In this document: piece after piece, positions 7,273 to 17,550 of the stretch
Numbering within the stretch: position 1 is the stretch's first letter
Layout: the number at the start of each line of letters is the position of its first letter
Assembly (NCBI GenBank): GCA_026129525.1
Contig: JAHCHW010000002.1
Coordinates: 434,001 to 498,000 of the forward strand
Reading direction: 5' to 3'
Source of the DNA: Chitinophagales bacterium
Lineage (GTDB): Bacteria; Bacteroidota; Bacteroidia; Chitinophagales; LD1
DNA: 64,000 nucleotides
Notes under the pieces: model-generated
Database searches by the model: none
What the model saw: only the letters and a program-made list of their open reading frames with translations
What the model was told of the DNA's origin: nothing
Translations under genes and position numbers: made by a program

Positions 7273-10200
7273 TTACTGAATAATCAGTTTTTCGTTAAAG
7301 CTCGACTCGCCTGTGGTTACCTGCATAAAGTAAACACCCGCAGCCAACGCATCTTTTACATTTAGCTGAATGTTGCTTGATACGCGCTTACCGCTTACCG
7401 GGTAAACCGATGTATAAACTTGCTTGCCGAAGCGGTCGTAAATGCTTACCGCAATATCGTCCGATACATTGCTTGCGGCTATGTTTACAAGGCTGCTTGC
7501 AGGGTTCGGGTAAATATTCACGGCACTTTCAACGGTATTTCTGCGAACGGTTACTATGTTGGAGTAAGAGAAGGCTCCATCATAGTCGGTTTGCTTAAGG
7601 CGGTAGTATGATGTGCCGTCCAGCGGTTTTTCGTCATCGAAACTGTAATACAGTGTAGTGGTGCTGTTGCCTGCTCCATCTACCATTCCTACTTCGTAGA
7701 ACTCTTTTCCGTCAGCACTCCTTTCAACGGTAAAGTAGTTGTTGTTTATTTCGAGCGCTGTTGCCCAAGTGGTTTTTACAATACTTCCCTGCGAAACTGC
7801 ATCGAACAAAAGCAGGGTAATTGGCAATGTTCCTCCGCCTGTGCCGCCAAAAGTAAAGGGGCTGAACGTAGTAACCGTTCCATCGGTTTCAATACTACCA
7901 CCGCCAGTTCCCGAACAATCGGAACCCATAGTGGCAGTAGCCGGTTCTTGTTCCCACTTGGTGCTTTTCCAGTGAGCAATGGTTAGAAAATCGCAGTTGT
8001 TGATAGAGCTTTCATCGGCACTTTCCCAGTAGAGTTTAATTTTTACAGGGTCGCTGGTTACCTGGCGGTCAATATCCCAGTATTCAACCGGACTAATTTC
8101 TACTAAAGGATCGGACTTGCTGTTGATGTTTGCATAAGCATTGGCAAAGTACTCGGCAGTAATTTCGGTGGTAATAGTTTCCAGTTCCGAAACTTTTGCT
8201 CTGCGCCATTTACCGGCTTTGCCAATCGGGAATACGAAATCGGTGTTTCCAATCTTCTTCATCGGACCCGATACATGCGATGTCGCAGAACCTTCAGTTG
8301 AAGTAGCCGTTTCTGTTAAAGTAAGGAAGTTACCTGAAGTGGTAGTCAGAATTCCACTTGTAAGAATTAAATCGCCCTCAACTGTAATACGCTGGCTTAA
8401 CGAAGCACCGCCCGATGCTTTATTCAACGTTAGGTGTTTGAAAGTGGTAGGTGTTGTTCCACCAAATACTTGCGCTCCTGTTCCATTAAACGTAACGGTG
8501 CCGCTGCCGGGGGTAAACGTAGCGTTGTTGGTCCAGTTGCCGCCAACATTGATGGCAGTAGCGGTACCTATATCGAAGGTTCCTGCTTCGATAGATACGT
8601 TGCCGCTCATGTTAAGTGTGGTAGTACTACCGCCTGCACTTAAAGTTTGTCCGGCTTTATTGATGGTAAGATTATTAAACGACTGTGTAGCCGCTGTTCC
8701 GTTTATAGCCTGCGCTCCGGTGGTTGAGGTGAACGCAACTGTGCCTGTTCCGGGCGTAAAGGTAGCACCGTTGTTAGTCCAGTTACCGGCATTCATGTTA
8801 ATACCTACCGAGCCTGCACTTAAAGTGCCCGTAGTCAGTGTCATATTGTTGTACAAATTCACAGAGCTGAGGCTGCCACCCAAACTTAGCGTGCCTGAAC
8901 TTTTGTTTACCGTTACATTGTAGAACGATGTTCCGGAAGCAGAGCCGTTTATTGCCTGCGCCCCTGTACCATCGAAATGTACGGTGCCTGTTCCATAGGT
9001 AAAGGTGCCCCCATTGTTGGTCCAGTTGCCTTTTGCGTAAATGTTGGCGGCTGTTCCTTTGTCGAATGTTCCGGCATCTAAAGTAATGTTACCGGTTGCT
9101 GTAAGCGAGGTGGTGCTACCGCTTACGCTTAATGTATTTGCACTCTTGTTTACTTGCAAATTATTAAATGTTTGGCTAGCTGCCGTTCCGTTTATAGCTT
9201 GTGCCCCGCTTCCGCTAAAGGTTACGGTACTTGTAGCCGGAGTAAACGTTGCACCGTTGTTGGTCCAGTTGCCGCCTGTCAGATTGAAAGTTGCGGCACC
9301 GGCATCCAGTTCACCGGCTGTTAGGGTTACGTTGCCGCTGGCATTAATAGTGACAATACTTCCGCCTACAGTTAATGCGCCTGCACTTTTGTTTATAGTT
9401 AAGTTATTGAAATCGGTGCTTATTCCTTCGCCTTGTATGGCTTGCTCGGTAGTGCCGTTAAAGGTTACGGTTCCGCTGCCGGGCACAAAGGTGCCGCCAT
9501 TGTTTATCCAGTTACCGGCAGTCATGTTAATGTTAGTGGCTGTTCCTTTATCTAAACTTCCACCGGTTAAAATCATATCGCCATTCATACTTAGGGTAGT
9601 AGTACTGCCGCCTACGGTTACGGTTCCTCCGTTTTTGTTTACATGAATGTTGTTGAAGGTTTGAGTGGCTCCTGTTCCGCTCAAGGTTTGTGCATCGCTA
9701 CCGCTAAAGAAGACGGTTCCGTCCGATACCGTAAATGTTCCGCCATTCTTGTTCCATCCGCCCGAACCGAATACGTTGATGCTTTGCCCTCCCTCGTACC
9801 AAGTGGTGCCATCGCGCAGGGTTCCTCCGCTCAATACTATTCCGTTTACGGCAATGCTATCTGTAAGTGTTGATGTGCCGCTGCTGCTATGAGTAAACGT
9901 GCCGCCTACCGTTAACACGCTGTTTTCGGTAATGCTGGCGCTGTTGGTTACATCTAAGTTGTTACTGATGTTCGATACCAGCGAAAGGCTGTATGGTTTA
10001 GTTCCGTTCAACTTAAGGTTGTAGTAAACCCCTTCGTGCACCTGGCAACTATCGGCTGTTTGGTTAATGGTAACGGTTCCACCGCTCAGGTTGTAGGTTC
10101 CGTTCAGTTCGGGATACACATCTTCTACACTGCGTTGCAGTTTAAGTTCCGAGGTGCCGCTCATAGTAAGGTCAGCCCAGCCAAACAGAACGTAAGTGCT

Positions 10201-13200
10201 TTCATCCAGAATAGTGCTGCCACCCAGTATAACTTCGTTGTCCACCTCTACATCGGCTGTTAACGATTTGGTACCTCCGTTAACTGCTTTAAGGGTGTGG
10301 TAAGTGGTAGCAGGCACTTTAATATCCTGAGCACCGGTACCGCTGTAGTGTACAATGTTTGGTCCTGTTTCGGCATCTAATATGCCGGTTGAAAGAAGTG
10401 TTCCGGTTACGTTTAGTTCCGATGTGGCATTGTTTAACCAAATAGATGTTGAAGCGTTAGCACCCGTAAGGTTACCGTTAAGGTTAATTATACCCACATT
10501 GTTTACGGTAGTATTAGCCGCTAACGAAAGTGTGGTGTTGGTTCCCGATGTGCCAATGGTAAGGTTGGTACCCGGATAAATAAGTTTGCTGTTGGTAATA
10601 GGGAAACTTCCGCCCGATGCGGTGGTGTAGGTTCCGGTTCCCTTTAACACATTACCGCTGCCGTTAAATACTAATGATGTTCCCGAAGCCATACTCATGG
10701 TGCCATCAATAGTTAAATCGCCCCCTACGGTTAAGGTTCCGCTCGATTGGGTGTACGATGCACCTTCGTTTAGCGTAAACCATCCGTTAACGGTTACGTT
10801 GCCGTTGGCGGTTGGCGAAGTTGCCGATGTTAAGTACAATTCACCGGCTACAGTTAAAGTTCCGTTGTTGGTAAAGCTGCCGCTTCCGTCAAACGTCATG
10901 TTTCCGGTGCAGTTGAAAGTTCGGGGGTTGTTGATGGTAAGGTTAGCGCCATCCATAATATCTATAAACTTTACCGAGTCGTTGGCTGTTACCGTTACGG
11001 TATGTCCGCTTTCGATAACCACATAACCGGAGCCACCCGGCAAGCAACCACAGGCTGCACCCGAGCCGCCCGGAGTATAACTCCAAGTGCCGGTTGTGGC
11101 GTTGTTGTCGTTCCAGTCGCCCGACTTACGCGAGTACACATAGTTATACATAGGCGTGGCAGCTTTGTTAACCGTTCCTAAAAGCCATACGTTGTTCAGG
11201 TTGCTTAACGAAAGTCCGTTGCGGTAGCCGGTAGGTGCACCAATAGGACCGGCTGTGGTAACATGCGTTCCTACAGAACCCAACACTTCTCCGGTGTAAG
11301 TTAAAAGTTTAAGGTTCGATACACTACCTTGCGAACCAAGGTCGGTAAACTTTACACCAATGTTATAGGTACCACCGGTAACGCCCGAAGTACTCAGTTC
11401 TGACCGCATCAAAGCAATTTGTTGAATGCTCGAACCTTCGTTATCGGTATAAGTAACCGATTGCACACCGGCAGATGTAGTATGTGTTGCCAACACATAG
11501 CCGGCACCTGTCGGGCTTACTGTAGAGTTAACCGTAATAGGGCGATACTGGTATTGTGTTCCAATGGGAAATAATCCGTAGTAATTGCCCGATGTGCTGG
11601 TAATAGCTGTTGATGCAGGCCAGTAGCGTTTAAAGGTTCCGCCATATACCGTACCCAAGGTGTACGATAAAGCTGCCCCCGAGCCGTTGCCCAGTTGGAA
11701 GGTGTACCCGTTGGCATCTACACTGGCACCATTCATGGTAAAAGTGTTGGTTACCACTAAATCGTTCATCATACGAATAATAGTACCGTAAGGCTGAACG
11801 GTTAGTTTGTAGAATGTTTCGGTGCCTGATGAGTTGCTGATGTTTTGCAGGCTTGAACCATTAAAGGTTACAGTATAAGTAGAAGGAGTAAAAGTGCCGT
11901 AATTGGTCCAGTTACCTTTTACCGAAAAGTTGCCCGCAGCGGTAACTGTATAAGTAGAGTTTATTTGAACATTCGCAAACGTTATTGCTGCATTGGGTGT
12001 AATAGAGGCGGTTCCTTTAAAAACTGCGTTGCTGCCGGTTGTAAAAGTAAGAGCGGTTGTATTTACAGTAATACCTTTGGCAAAGTTTACAGTGCTGGCA
12101 TAAGCCGTGGTAAACACAGGTGCATTAGAGCCACCAAAGGTGAAACACGGGTTAGAAGTACTATTAAAATTAACGGTTCCCGAACTGGTTACTTTAATAG
12201 TGCCGGTACCGCTGGTAAGGCTAACAGCACTGGCAAAGTTGAGCGTACCGGTAGAGGTACTTATTTCTTCGGTAGCTACTGCGGTATTGCTCATCCATGT
12301 AATAGAACCATCTAACGAAAAAGTTCCGCTGGTAGAGTTTATGCGGCAAACACGGTCTTTACTATTGTTGTTACCCGAAAAGGTAAGATTGCCGCTTACC
12401 GAGCAGGAACCTGCACCAAGCGAAAGCAAGTTTGTTTTCTTTTTGGCAGTAGGTTGTGCCATGGTAAGGTTGCCGCCTACCGTTAAACTTACACTGCCCG
12501 ATGAAAGCGTAAGGGTATAGTTCTTTTTGCTGGCAGGGAATGTAAGTGCGCTAACGGTGGTGCTTCGGCTCATGGTACAGCTAACATCTCTTGTGGTTGC
12601 GCCACCGCCTATTTTAAGGGTTGGCAACGTAAGCGAAGTGGTTCCGCCAATAGAGCAAACGGCACCGTTCATAGTTAAGGTATAGGCACCTGCCGAAATA
12701 CTTCCGCCATTGTTAGTTAAAGCACCATTAACTTCCAAATCATCGTTCATGGTAAAGGAGGCTCCGGAGTTAATGGTAAAACTTCCGTTTACAATTACAT
12801 CGCCCGCAGCATTGGGCAAAGTGGTAGAAGCACTTGCCGCAAGGTTTACGTTATTGAATGTTATAGCTGCTGAATGTGTTATAGTGCCGGTTCCGTAAAA
12901 ATTAGCAGTACCCAAACTTTTCCAATCGGTAGCCGAGCCGGTAATGCTATAGTTGCCGTAAAAATTCATTACGCAACCGCTAAAGGTGGTTACGTTGTTT
13001 TGGTTATCGGCAAAATCGGCACTAAAGGTGGCGGTTCCCGCACCGGTAAAAATCAGCTTCTTACCGGCATCGTTAATAGTTACCGCAGGTGTAAAGTTTA
13101 TAGCGCCTGTGCTTATTTTAAACTGGTTGGTGCCGGTATTGCTCCAATGCGAAAAAGTACCGGCTATGTTAATGGTGCCGGGACCTGCTTCTAAAGTAAA

Positions 13201-13557
13201 CGTGTTGTTTTTATCGGAAGGGTTCAACTTAAAGTCGCCATTTATGGTAAGGCTTTTTCCGGCAGTGGTAATACGCAAGGTAGTATTGCTGCCTGTACTG
13301 TTACCCAAAAACAGGTTGTTGCACACAAAAATGCTATCTACCGTTACCGTAATTCCGCTATTGATGATTACATCATCAGCCGCATCGGGCACACCCGAGG
13401 GGCTCCATATGGAAGCCGTGCTCCAGTTGCCGGTAGTGGTAGCAGTTTTTGTAACCGCAAAACTTACTGTGCTTAAAAACGACAGCACAACAGCCGCCAT
13501 AAATTTTGCACTTAACCTTGTTAAAGGCACTTTCAATGTTGAATTTCTCGTTTCCAC
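7273..13557 (-). CDS. Giant secreted repeat protein with type IX secretion sorting domain
   Basis: The 2,094-residue product starts with a signal peptide (hydrophobic core AAVVLSFLSTVSFA) and ends with an about 80-residue Por-secretion tail (YPNPASSLVNI, SIYDRFGKQVY, GVYFMQVTTG), which marks it for export through the T9SS. The N-terminal half and a second block near residue 830 (KSGDWND) look like G8-type or beta-helix segments starting TGNWSTASIWSPSGVPDAADDVII. Residues about 1264-1720 hold six tandem repeats of about 81 residues with the pattern GNWTNNGGTFTPG...TVTFNG...AQAINGTA...FNNLTINK. A fibronectin-like region (VKTTWATALEINNNYFTVERS) precedes the sorting tail. A surface adhesin or stalk is likely; no catalytic motif was seen. 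Confidence 0.9.
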   Translation of the reverse strand: METRNSTLKVPLTRLSAKFMAAVVLSFLSTVSFAVTKTATTTGNWSTASIWSPSGVPDAADDVIINSGITVTVDSIFVCNNLFLGNSTGSNTTLRITTAGKSLTINGDFKLNPSDKNNTFTLEAGPGTINIAGTFSHWSNTGTNQFKISTGAINFTPAVTINDAGKKLIFTGAGTATFSADFADNQNNVTTFSGCVMNFYGNYSITGSATDWKSLGTANFYGTGTITHSAAITFNNVNLAASASTTLPNAAGDVIVNGSFTINSGASFTMNDDLEVNGALTNNGGSISAGAYTLTMNGAVCSIGGTTSLTLPTLKIGGGATTRDVSCTMSRSTTVSALTFPASKKNYTLTLSSGSVSLTVGGNLTMAQPTAKKKTNLLSLGAGSCSVSGNLTFSGNNNSKDRVCRINSTSGTFSLDGSITWMSNTAVATEEISTSTGTLNFASAVSLTSGTGTIKVTSSGTVNFNSTSNPCFTFGGSNAPVFTTAYASTVNFAKGITVNTTALTFTTGSNAVFKGTASITPNAAITFANVQINSTYTVTAAGNFSVKGNWTNYGTFTPSTYTVTFNGSSLQNISNSSGTETFYKLTVQPYGTIIRMMNDLVVTNTFTMNGASVDANGYTFQLGNGSGAALSYTLGTVYGGTFKRYWPASTAITSTSGNYYGLFPIGTQYQYRPITVNSTVSPTGAGYVLATHTTSAGVQSVTYTDNEGSSIQQIALMRSELSTSGVTGGTYNIGVKFTDLGSQGSVSNLKLLTYTGEVLGSVGTHVTTAGPIGAPTGYRNGLSLSNLNNVWLLGTVNKAATPMYNYVYSRKSGDWNDNNATTGTWSYTPGGSGAACGCLPGGSGYVVIESGHTVTVTANDSVKFIDIMDGANLTINNPRTFNCTGNMTFDGSGSFTNNGTLTVAGELYLTSATSPTANGNVTVNGWFTLNEGASYTQSSGTLTVGGDLTIDGTMSMASGTSLVFNGSGNVLKGTGTYTTASGGSFPITNSKLIYPGTNLTIGTSGTNTTLSLAANTTVNNVGIINLNGNLTGANASTSIWLNNATSELNVTGTLLSTGILDAETGPNIVHYSGTGAQDIKVPATTYHTLKAVNGGTKSLTADVEVDNEVILGGSTILDESTYVLFGWADLTMSGTSELKLQRSVEDVYPELNGTYNLSGGTVTINQTADSCQVHEGVYYNLKLNGTKPYSLSLVSNISNNLDVTNSASITENSVLTVGGTFTHSSSGTSTLTDSIAVNGIVLSGGTLRDGTTWYEGGQSINVFGSGGWNKNGGTFTVSDGTVFFSGSDAQTLSGTGATQTFNNIHVNKNGGTVTVGGSTTTLSMNGDMILTGGSLDKGTATNINMTAGNWINNGGTFVPGSGTVTFNGTTEQAIQGEGISTDFNNLTINKSAGALTVGGSIVTINASGNVTLTAGELDAGAATFNLTGGNWTNNGATFTPATSTVTFSGSGAQAINGTAASQTFNNLQVNKSANTLSVSGSTTSLTATGNITLDAGTFDKGTAANIYAKGNWTNNGGTFTYGTGTVHFDGTGAQAINGSASGTSFYNVTVNKSSGTLSLGGSLSSVNLYNNMTLTTGTLSAGSVGINMNAGNWTNNGATFTPGTGTVAFTSTTGAQAINGTAATQSFNNLTINKAGQTLSAGGSTTTLNMSGNVSIEAGTFDIGTATAINVGGNWTNNATFTPGSGTVTFNGTGAQVFGGTTPTTFKHLTLNKASGGASLSQRITVEGDLILTSGILTTTSGNFLTLTETATSTEGSATSHVSGPMKKIGNTDFVFPIGKAGKWRRAKVSELETITTEITAEYFANAYANINSKSDPLVEISPVEYWDIDRQVTSDPVKIKLYWESADESSINNCDFLTIAHWKSTKWEQEPATATMGSDCSGTGGGSIETDGTVTTFSPFTFGGTGGGTLPITLLLFDAVSQGSIVKTTWATALEINNNYFTVERSADGKEFYEVGMVDGAGNSTTTLYYSFDDEKPLDGTSYYRLKQTDYDGAFSYSNIVTVRRNTVESAVNIYPNPASSLVNIAASNVSDDIAVSIYDRFGKQVYTSVYPVSGKRVSSNIQLNVKDALAAGVYFMQVTTGESSFNEKLIIQ

Positions 13558-13903
13558 GTCTCTTTTGTTTTTAAAGCAGTCCTTCTTTTCTGCTTTTGGT
13601 TAAAAAATAAAATCCAAATACCTAAATACCGTGGGGGTGGTGGTAAAAACTAAAGGGAGACAATCACTGTTACGGCTTGTAGTAGAAAATGTTACAAAGC
13701 AGTAGCAGATATGACTACCTACATGTAGTAGATGCGGTTACGTCAGTAGAGATAAGCTATTGATTAGTATAGCTATACGGTATCAGTTTCAACATGTATT
13801 ACTTCCTAAACCGGATGCGACTAATACCCAATTTTGTTTTGGCTTTATGCTGTATTACTTGCCTCGGGTTAACAGCAATTTGCCAACTGCACTATATTGC
13901 AGC

Positions 13904-15277
13904 GTGAGCAAAACCAAAACACTTTATTTCTGCCAAAACTGTGGCAACCAAAGCCCCAAATGGGTAGGCAAATGCCCCGTATGTAACGAGTGGAACACCT
14001 ACGTTGAGGAGATAGTGGACAAAACCGAAGAAAAGCTGAAAGAAAAACGCGGCTATGCCGGCACACGCAACGAAGAAGTAAAACCCGTTCCTATTAAAGA
14101 AGTGCAGGAACTGGAAATGCAACGCATTAACACACACGATACCGAACTGAACCGCGTACTGGGCGGAGGTATTGTTGCCGGAAGTTTGGTGTTAATTGGC
14201 GGAGAGCCGGGTATTGGCAAGTCCACCCTAATGCTGCAATTAGCCCTGCAACTGAAAGGCGTAAAAGTGCTTTATGTAACAGGCGAAGAAAGCGACCGCC
14301 AAATAAAACTGCGTGCCGAGCGCATAGGCATTAAAAACGATGCATGCTTTCTGCTTACCGAAACCAACACGCAGCAAATTTTTAAACAAGCCGCACAGTT
14401 AGCACCCGATGTAATAGTTATTGATTCTATTCAAACCCTGCACACTGTGTATGTAGAGTCGCCCCTGGGCAGTGTTTCGCAAGTGCGCGAATGCACAGCC
14501 GAGTTGCAGCGCTATGCCAAAGAAAGTTCTATACCTGTTTTTCTGATTGGGCATATAACTAAAGACGGCATGATTGCCGGGCCCAAAGTGCTGGAACATA
14601 TAGTAGATACCGTTTTGCAATTTGAAGGCGACCGCAATTACACGTACCGCATTTTACGCACCATTAAAAACCGCTTTGGCTCTACTTCCGAAATTGGTAT
14701 TTACGAAATGCTGGGCGATGGTTTGCGCCCCGTACTCAATCCCTCCGAAATATTACTAACCCAACGCGAAGATGAGTTAAGCGGCATTGCCATAGCCGGA
14801 ATGATGGAAGGCATGCGCCCCTTTTTAATAGAAACGCAAGCATTGGTAACGCCTGCCTTTTACGGAACGCCTCAGCGCAGTTCAACCGGGTTCGATGGCA
14901 AAAGGCTGAACATGCTTTTAGCGGTGCTCGAAAAACGGGCAGGTTTCCGCTTTGGCACCAAAGATGTTTTCCTGAACATAGCCGGAGGCTTGCGGGTAGA
15001 TGACCCCGCTATTGACTTGGCGGTAATGGCGGCACTTACTTCTTCGTATAACGACATTCCCGTTTCCTCAAAAATTGCCTTTGCGGCAGAAGTGGGCTTA
15101 AGTGGCGAGGTGCGCGCAGTTAGCCGTGTTGACCAACGCATTTCCGAAGCCGATAAACTGGGTTTCGAAAAAATATTCATCAGCAAATTCAATCAAAAGC
15201 TCGATGTCAAAAAATTCAACATCGAAATTGTGAGCATAAGCCGTGTGCAACAATTAGTGGAAGAATTGTTCGGATAA
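13904..15277 (+). CDS. radA: DNA repair protein RadA/Sms
   Basis: RadA is a RecA-like DnaB-type motor that drives branch migration during recombinational repair. The protein has the N-terminal C4 zinc finger (CQNCG...CPVC), a Walker A GGEPGIGKST near residue 100, the RadA-specific KNRFG motif near residue 255, and a Lon-protease-like C-terminal domain. The GTG at 13904 is chosen because it gives the canonical start SKTKTLYFCQNCG and a 457-residue protein; the open frame extends back to 13760 but that extension does not resemble RadA. Confidence 0.95.
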   Translation: MSKTKTLYFCQNCGNQSPKWVGKCPVCNEWNTYVEEIVDKTEEKLKEKRGYAGTRNEEVKPVPIKEVQELEMQRINTHDTELNRVLGGGIVAGSLVLIGGEPGIGKSTLMLQLALQLKGVKVLYVTGEESDRQIKLRAERIGIKNDACFLLTETNTQQIFKQAAQLAPDVIVIDSIQTLHTVYVESPLGSVSQVRECTAELQRYAKESSIPVFLIGHITKDGMIAGPKVLEHIVDTVLQFEGDRNYTYRILRTIKNRFGSTSEIGIYEMLGDGLRPVLNPSEILLTQREDELSGIAIAGMMEGMRPFLIETQALVTPAFYGTPQRSSTGFDGKRLNMLLAVLEKRAGFRFGTKDVFLNIAGGLRVDDPAIDLAVMAALTSSYNDIPVSSKIAFAAEVGLSGEVRAVSRVDQRISEADKLGFEKIFISKFNQKLDVKKFNIEIVSISRVQQLVEELFG

Positions 15278-15289
15278 CATATAGCATAC

Positions 15290-15318
15290 TCATCCGATGA
15301 CTCGAAGTAATCGGATGA
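15290..15318 (+). terminator. Hairpin after radA (possible terminator)
   Basis: TCATCCGAT (15290-15298) pairs perfectly with ATCGGATGA (15310-15318) across an 11-base loop, 13 bases after the radA stop. There is no T-run, so factor-independent termination is uncertain. Confidence 0.4.
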
Positions 15319-15321
15319 ACA

Positions 15322-15349
15322 TAAAAGAAAAAGCCCCGTTGCCGGGGCT
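15322..15349 (-). terminator. Intrinsic terminator of hsp20
   Basis: AGCCCC...GGGGCT forms a GC-rich hairpin (15332-15349). On the minus strand it is followed by TTTTTCTTTT, as expected for the hsp20 transcript. Confidence 0.85.
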
Positions 15350-15394
15350 AATCCTAAACCCTGCTTTCGCTGCTCACACGAAAGCACTCCTATG

Positions 15395-15844
15395 CTATGA
15401 AATCTTCACCTCAATTTGCGGGTTCTCTTTGGCTTCTTCCTTTTTAGGAAGTGTAACGGTAAGTATGCCGTTATCATAACCGGCACCCACTTTTGTTACA
15501 TCAATAGTTTTAGGCAGTGTAAAACTGCGGCTGAACGAACTGAAGTTAAACTCCTTGCGGGTGTACTTCTCTTCGGTTGTCTCAGTTTCCTTTTTGCTTT
15601 CGGCAGCGATGGTCAGTATGTTACCATCCACCTTTACGCTAAATTCTTCTTTTTTAAATCCGGGTGCTGCCACCTCAATTTGGTAACTTTCTTTGGTATC
15701 CTTTACGTTTACCAAAGCCGGAGTTTTGAAAAACTCGTTGCGGGTAAGGTGCGGAAAATCGTTCTCAAAAAAATTATCAATAATGCTTGAGAAACGAGGG
15801 AAGGTAATTCTTCCGTTTTCGGGTTTTACAGTTAACATGGTCAT
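15395..15844 (-). CDS. Small heat-shock protein, Hsp20/alpha-crystallin family
   Basis: This ATP-independent holdase binds unfolding proteins in the cytoplasm. The 149-residue product has the alpha-crystallin domain from about residue 40: VNVKDTKESYQIEVAAPGFKKEEF, the loop VDGNILTIAAE, and the conserved GILTVTLPK near the C-terminus, followed by an I-x-V-type tail (QIEVKIS). A strong Shine-Dalgarno AGGAGG lies 9 bases upstream of the ATG at 15844, which is notable in this phylum where such sites are rare and suggests high expression. Confidence 0.93.
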   Translation of the reverse strand: MTMLTVKPENGRITFPRFSSIIDNFFENDFPHLTRNEFFKTPALVNVKDTKESYQIEVAAPGFKKEEFSVKVDGNILTIAAESKKETETTEEKYTRKEFNFSSFSRSFTLPKTIDVTKVGAGYDNGILTVTLPKKEEAKENPQIEVKIS

Positions 15845-15951
15845 AACTTGGTCCTCCTTATTTTTTTAGTTTTTGGAATTTGGGAACTATCCTTCAAACC
15901 CGATACCAATGCATTTGGCAAGCCATATTGTCCGAACGAACTATTATTTTA

Positions 15952-15966
15952 AAGACAAAATGTCTT
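15952..15966. promoter_or_regulatory. Palindrome upstream of hsp20, possible operator
   Basis: AAGACA-AAA-TGTCTT is a perfect 6-bp inverted repeat about 108 bases before the hsp20 ATG, in an otherwise AT-rich intergenic stretch. A role in stress regulation is a guess. Confidence 0.3.
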
Positions 15967-16040
15967 ATTAGTATTAACATGGGGAACAAAATTTCAGTTT
16001 ATGGATGATATTCCGGCCTATTGATATTGAGGGTGCGGGG

Positions 16041-17540
16041 TTAATTGAGTTTGTAAGCGGTTAACTCATCTGCCGCTTTCCGGTCGTTGGTTAACCGGGG
16101 CACTTTGTTTTGTCCGCCCAACTTGCCTTTGCTTTTCATGTAGTCAACAAAAGCGTTGGGGCGAAGCGTAGTAATTTTCAACTGCTGCAATACATGCCCT
16201 TGTCGCAAATCGCGGTAATAGGCATTGCGTTCCTGTAGCCAGTGGTCAATTTCTTTGGCGAAATAGATTAAGTCATCCGGTGCATGGCTGAATTCTATGA
16301 ACCACTCATGGTAAGGCAATCCCTCGGTAGGTGTAACCTGCGGTGCAACGGTAAACTCTGTAACACCTGCATGTTGGTGGCGCATGGCATGCAGTAAAGC
16401 AAACTCTACCTCCTCTCCTATTACATGCTCGCCAAAGGCAGAAATAAAATGCTTTACCCTGCCCGTTACCAATACGCGGTACGGATTTTTAGCAACAAAC
16501 TTTACGGTATCGCCCAAGTTGTAAGCCCATAAACCTGCATTGGTGCTAAGTATAACAGCATAGTTGGTGTTCAACTCTACTTCTGCGAGTGTAATTCGTT
16601 TGGGGTTTTCGCCAAACACCTCTTCGGCTTTTACAAATTCAAAAAACAATCCACCATTTACATTCAGCAGCAAGCCTTGTTCGGTTTGGCTGTCCTGATA
16701 CGCAATAAAGCCTTCGCTGGCAGGGTATGTTTCTACCGAATCAATAGTAAAGCCAATCAGTTTTTCAATCTTGGCACGGTAAGGCTCGTAGTTTACTCCA
16801 CCGTAAGCAAACACGTTAAAGTCAGGAAAAACATCTTTTACAAATTCTTTACCGGTTAGTTCCAACAACTTTTCAAAATACATTACACACCAGGGGGGAA
16901 TACCGCTAATAAGGCTCATGCGCTCTTTTAGTGTTTCGCGGGCTATGGCTTCTACTTTAGTTTCCCAGTCTTCAATACAATTTGTTTTGTACGAAGGCAT
17001 ACGATTGGCATTAACATACGAAGGCACATGATGATAAACTATACCGCTTAACCTGCCGGTTGGAATTTTTCCGTGCATTTCCAGCTCGGGCGAGCCTTGC
17101 AGAAACATCATTTTATGGTCGAAGAAAGCAGCCTTGCCCGTTTGCGCCACATACAACATCAGCGAATTGCGTGCGGCACGAATCATCTCTTTTATCTGCA
17201 CATCGGTTACGGGAATATACTTAGTGCCCGATGTGGTACCCGATGATTTGCAGAAGTACAAAGGCTTGCCTTGCCACAACACATTTTCCGCTCCGTCAGT
17301 TATACGGCTTATGTAATCCTTAAACTCTTCATAATCGCGAATGGGAACAGCCGCCTTAAAATCATCGTAACTTTTTAGCGTACTGAATTGATGTTCTTTT
17401 CCGAAAGTTGTATAAGCAGCCTGTTGCAAAAACTGCTGTAACATTTTTTGCTGAATAGCAATGGCATTTTTCTGCTCGGCATAAATGCGCGGGGCAATTA
17501 TGTTGGCGGCAATTTTAGCAACGGCAGATTTAAAACCCAT
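16041..17540 (-). CDS. GH3 auxin-responsive-promoter family protein (acyl-adenylating enzyme-like)
   Basis: GH3 proteins belong to the ANL superfamily and adenylate carboxylic acids, then usually conjugate them to amino acids; bacterial substrates are not established. The roughly 499-residue product shows the family pattern: FCKSSGTTSGTKYIPVTDVQI (ATP-binding loop), YPASEGFIAYQ, GLWAYNLGDTVKFV and the GRVKHFISAFGEHV hinge. The ATG at 17540 is preferred because MGFKSAVAKIAANII is the usual start and it avoids overlap with the upstream transporter gene, whose stop is at 17551. The two genes are probably cotranscribed. Confidence 0.9.
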   Translation of the reverse strand: MGFKSAVAKIAANIIAPRIYAEQKNAIAIQQKMLQQFLQQAAYTTFGKEHQFSTLKSYDDFKAAVPIRDYEEFKDYISRITDGAENVLWQGKPLYFCKSSGTTSGTKYIPVTDVQIKEMIRAARNSLMLYVAQTGKAAFFDHKMMFLQGSPELEMHGKIPTGRLSGIVYHHVPSYVNANRMPSYKTNCIEDWETKVEAIARETLKERMSLISGIPPWCVMYFEKLLELTGKEFVKDVFPDFNVFAYGGVNYEPYRAKIEKLIGFTIDSVETYPASEGFIAYQDSQTEQGLLLNVNGGLFFEFVKAEEVFGENPKRITLAEVELNTNYAVILSTNAGLWAYNLGDTVKFVAKNPYRVLVTGRVKHFISAFGEHVIGEEVEFALLHAMRHQHAGVTEFTVAPQVTPTEGLPYHEWFIEFSHAPDDLIYFAKEIDHWLQERNAYYRDLRQGHVLQQLKITTLRPNAFVDYMKSKGKLGGQNKVPRLTNDRKAADELTAYKLN

Positions 17541-17550
17541 GCTATGTAAT

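Noticed and set aside
6962-7365. Open frames across the 21-bp tandem repeats on both strands
   Set aside because: The frames stay open because the unit is 21 bases long without stops in several phases; they have no start context, and the products are simple repeats of a heptapeptide.
8141-13603. Long plus-strand frames within the giant repeat-protein gene
   Set aside because: They are antisense to a long coding sequence with signal peptide, coherent repeats and sorting domain; their products are valine/proline-rich and look like complements of the repeats.
13558-13759. Promoter before the giant secreted-protein gene
   Set aside because: AT-rich candidates exist but none fits the TAnnTTTG pattern with proper spacing well enough to report.
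13760-13903. Upstream extension of radA
   Set aside because: The extra 48 residues do not resemble RadA; the conserved zinc-finger N-terminus begins at the GTG at 13904.
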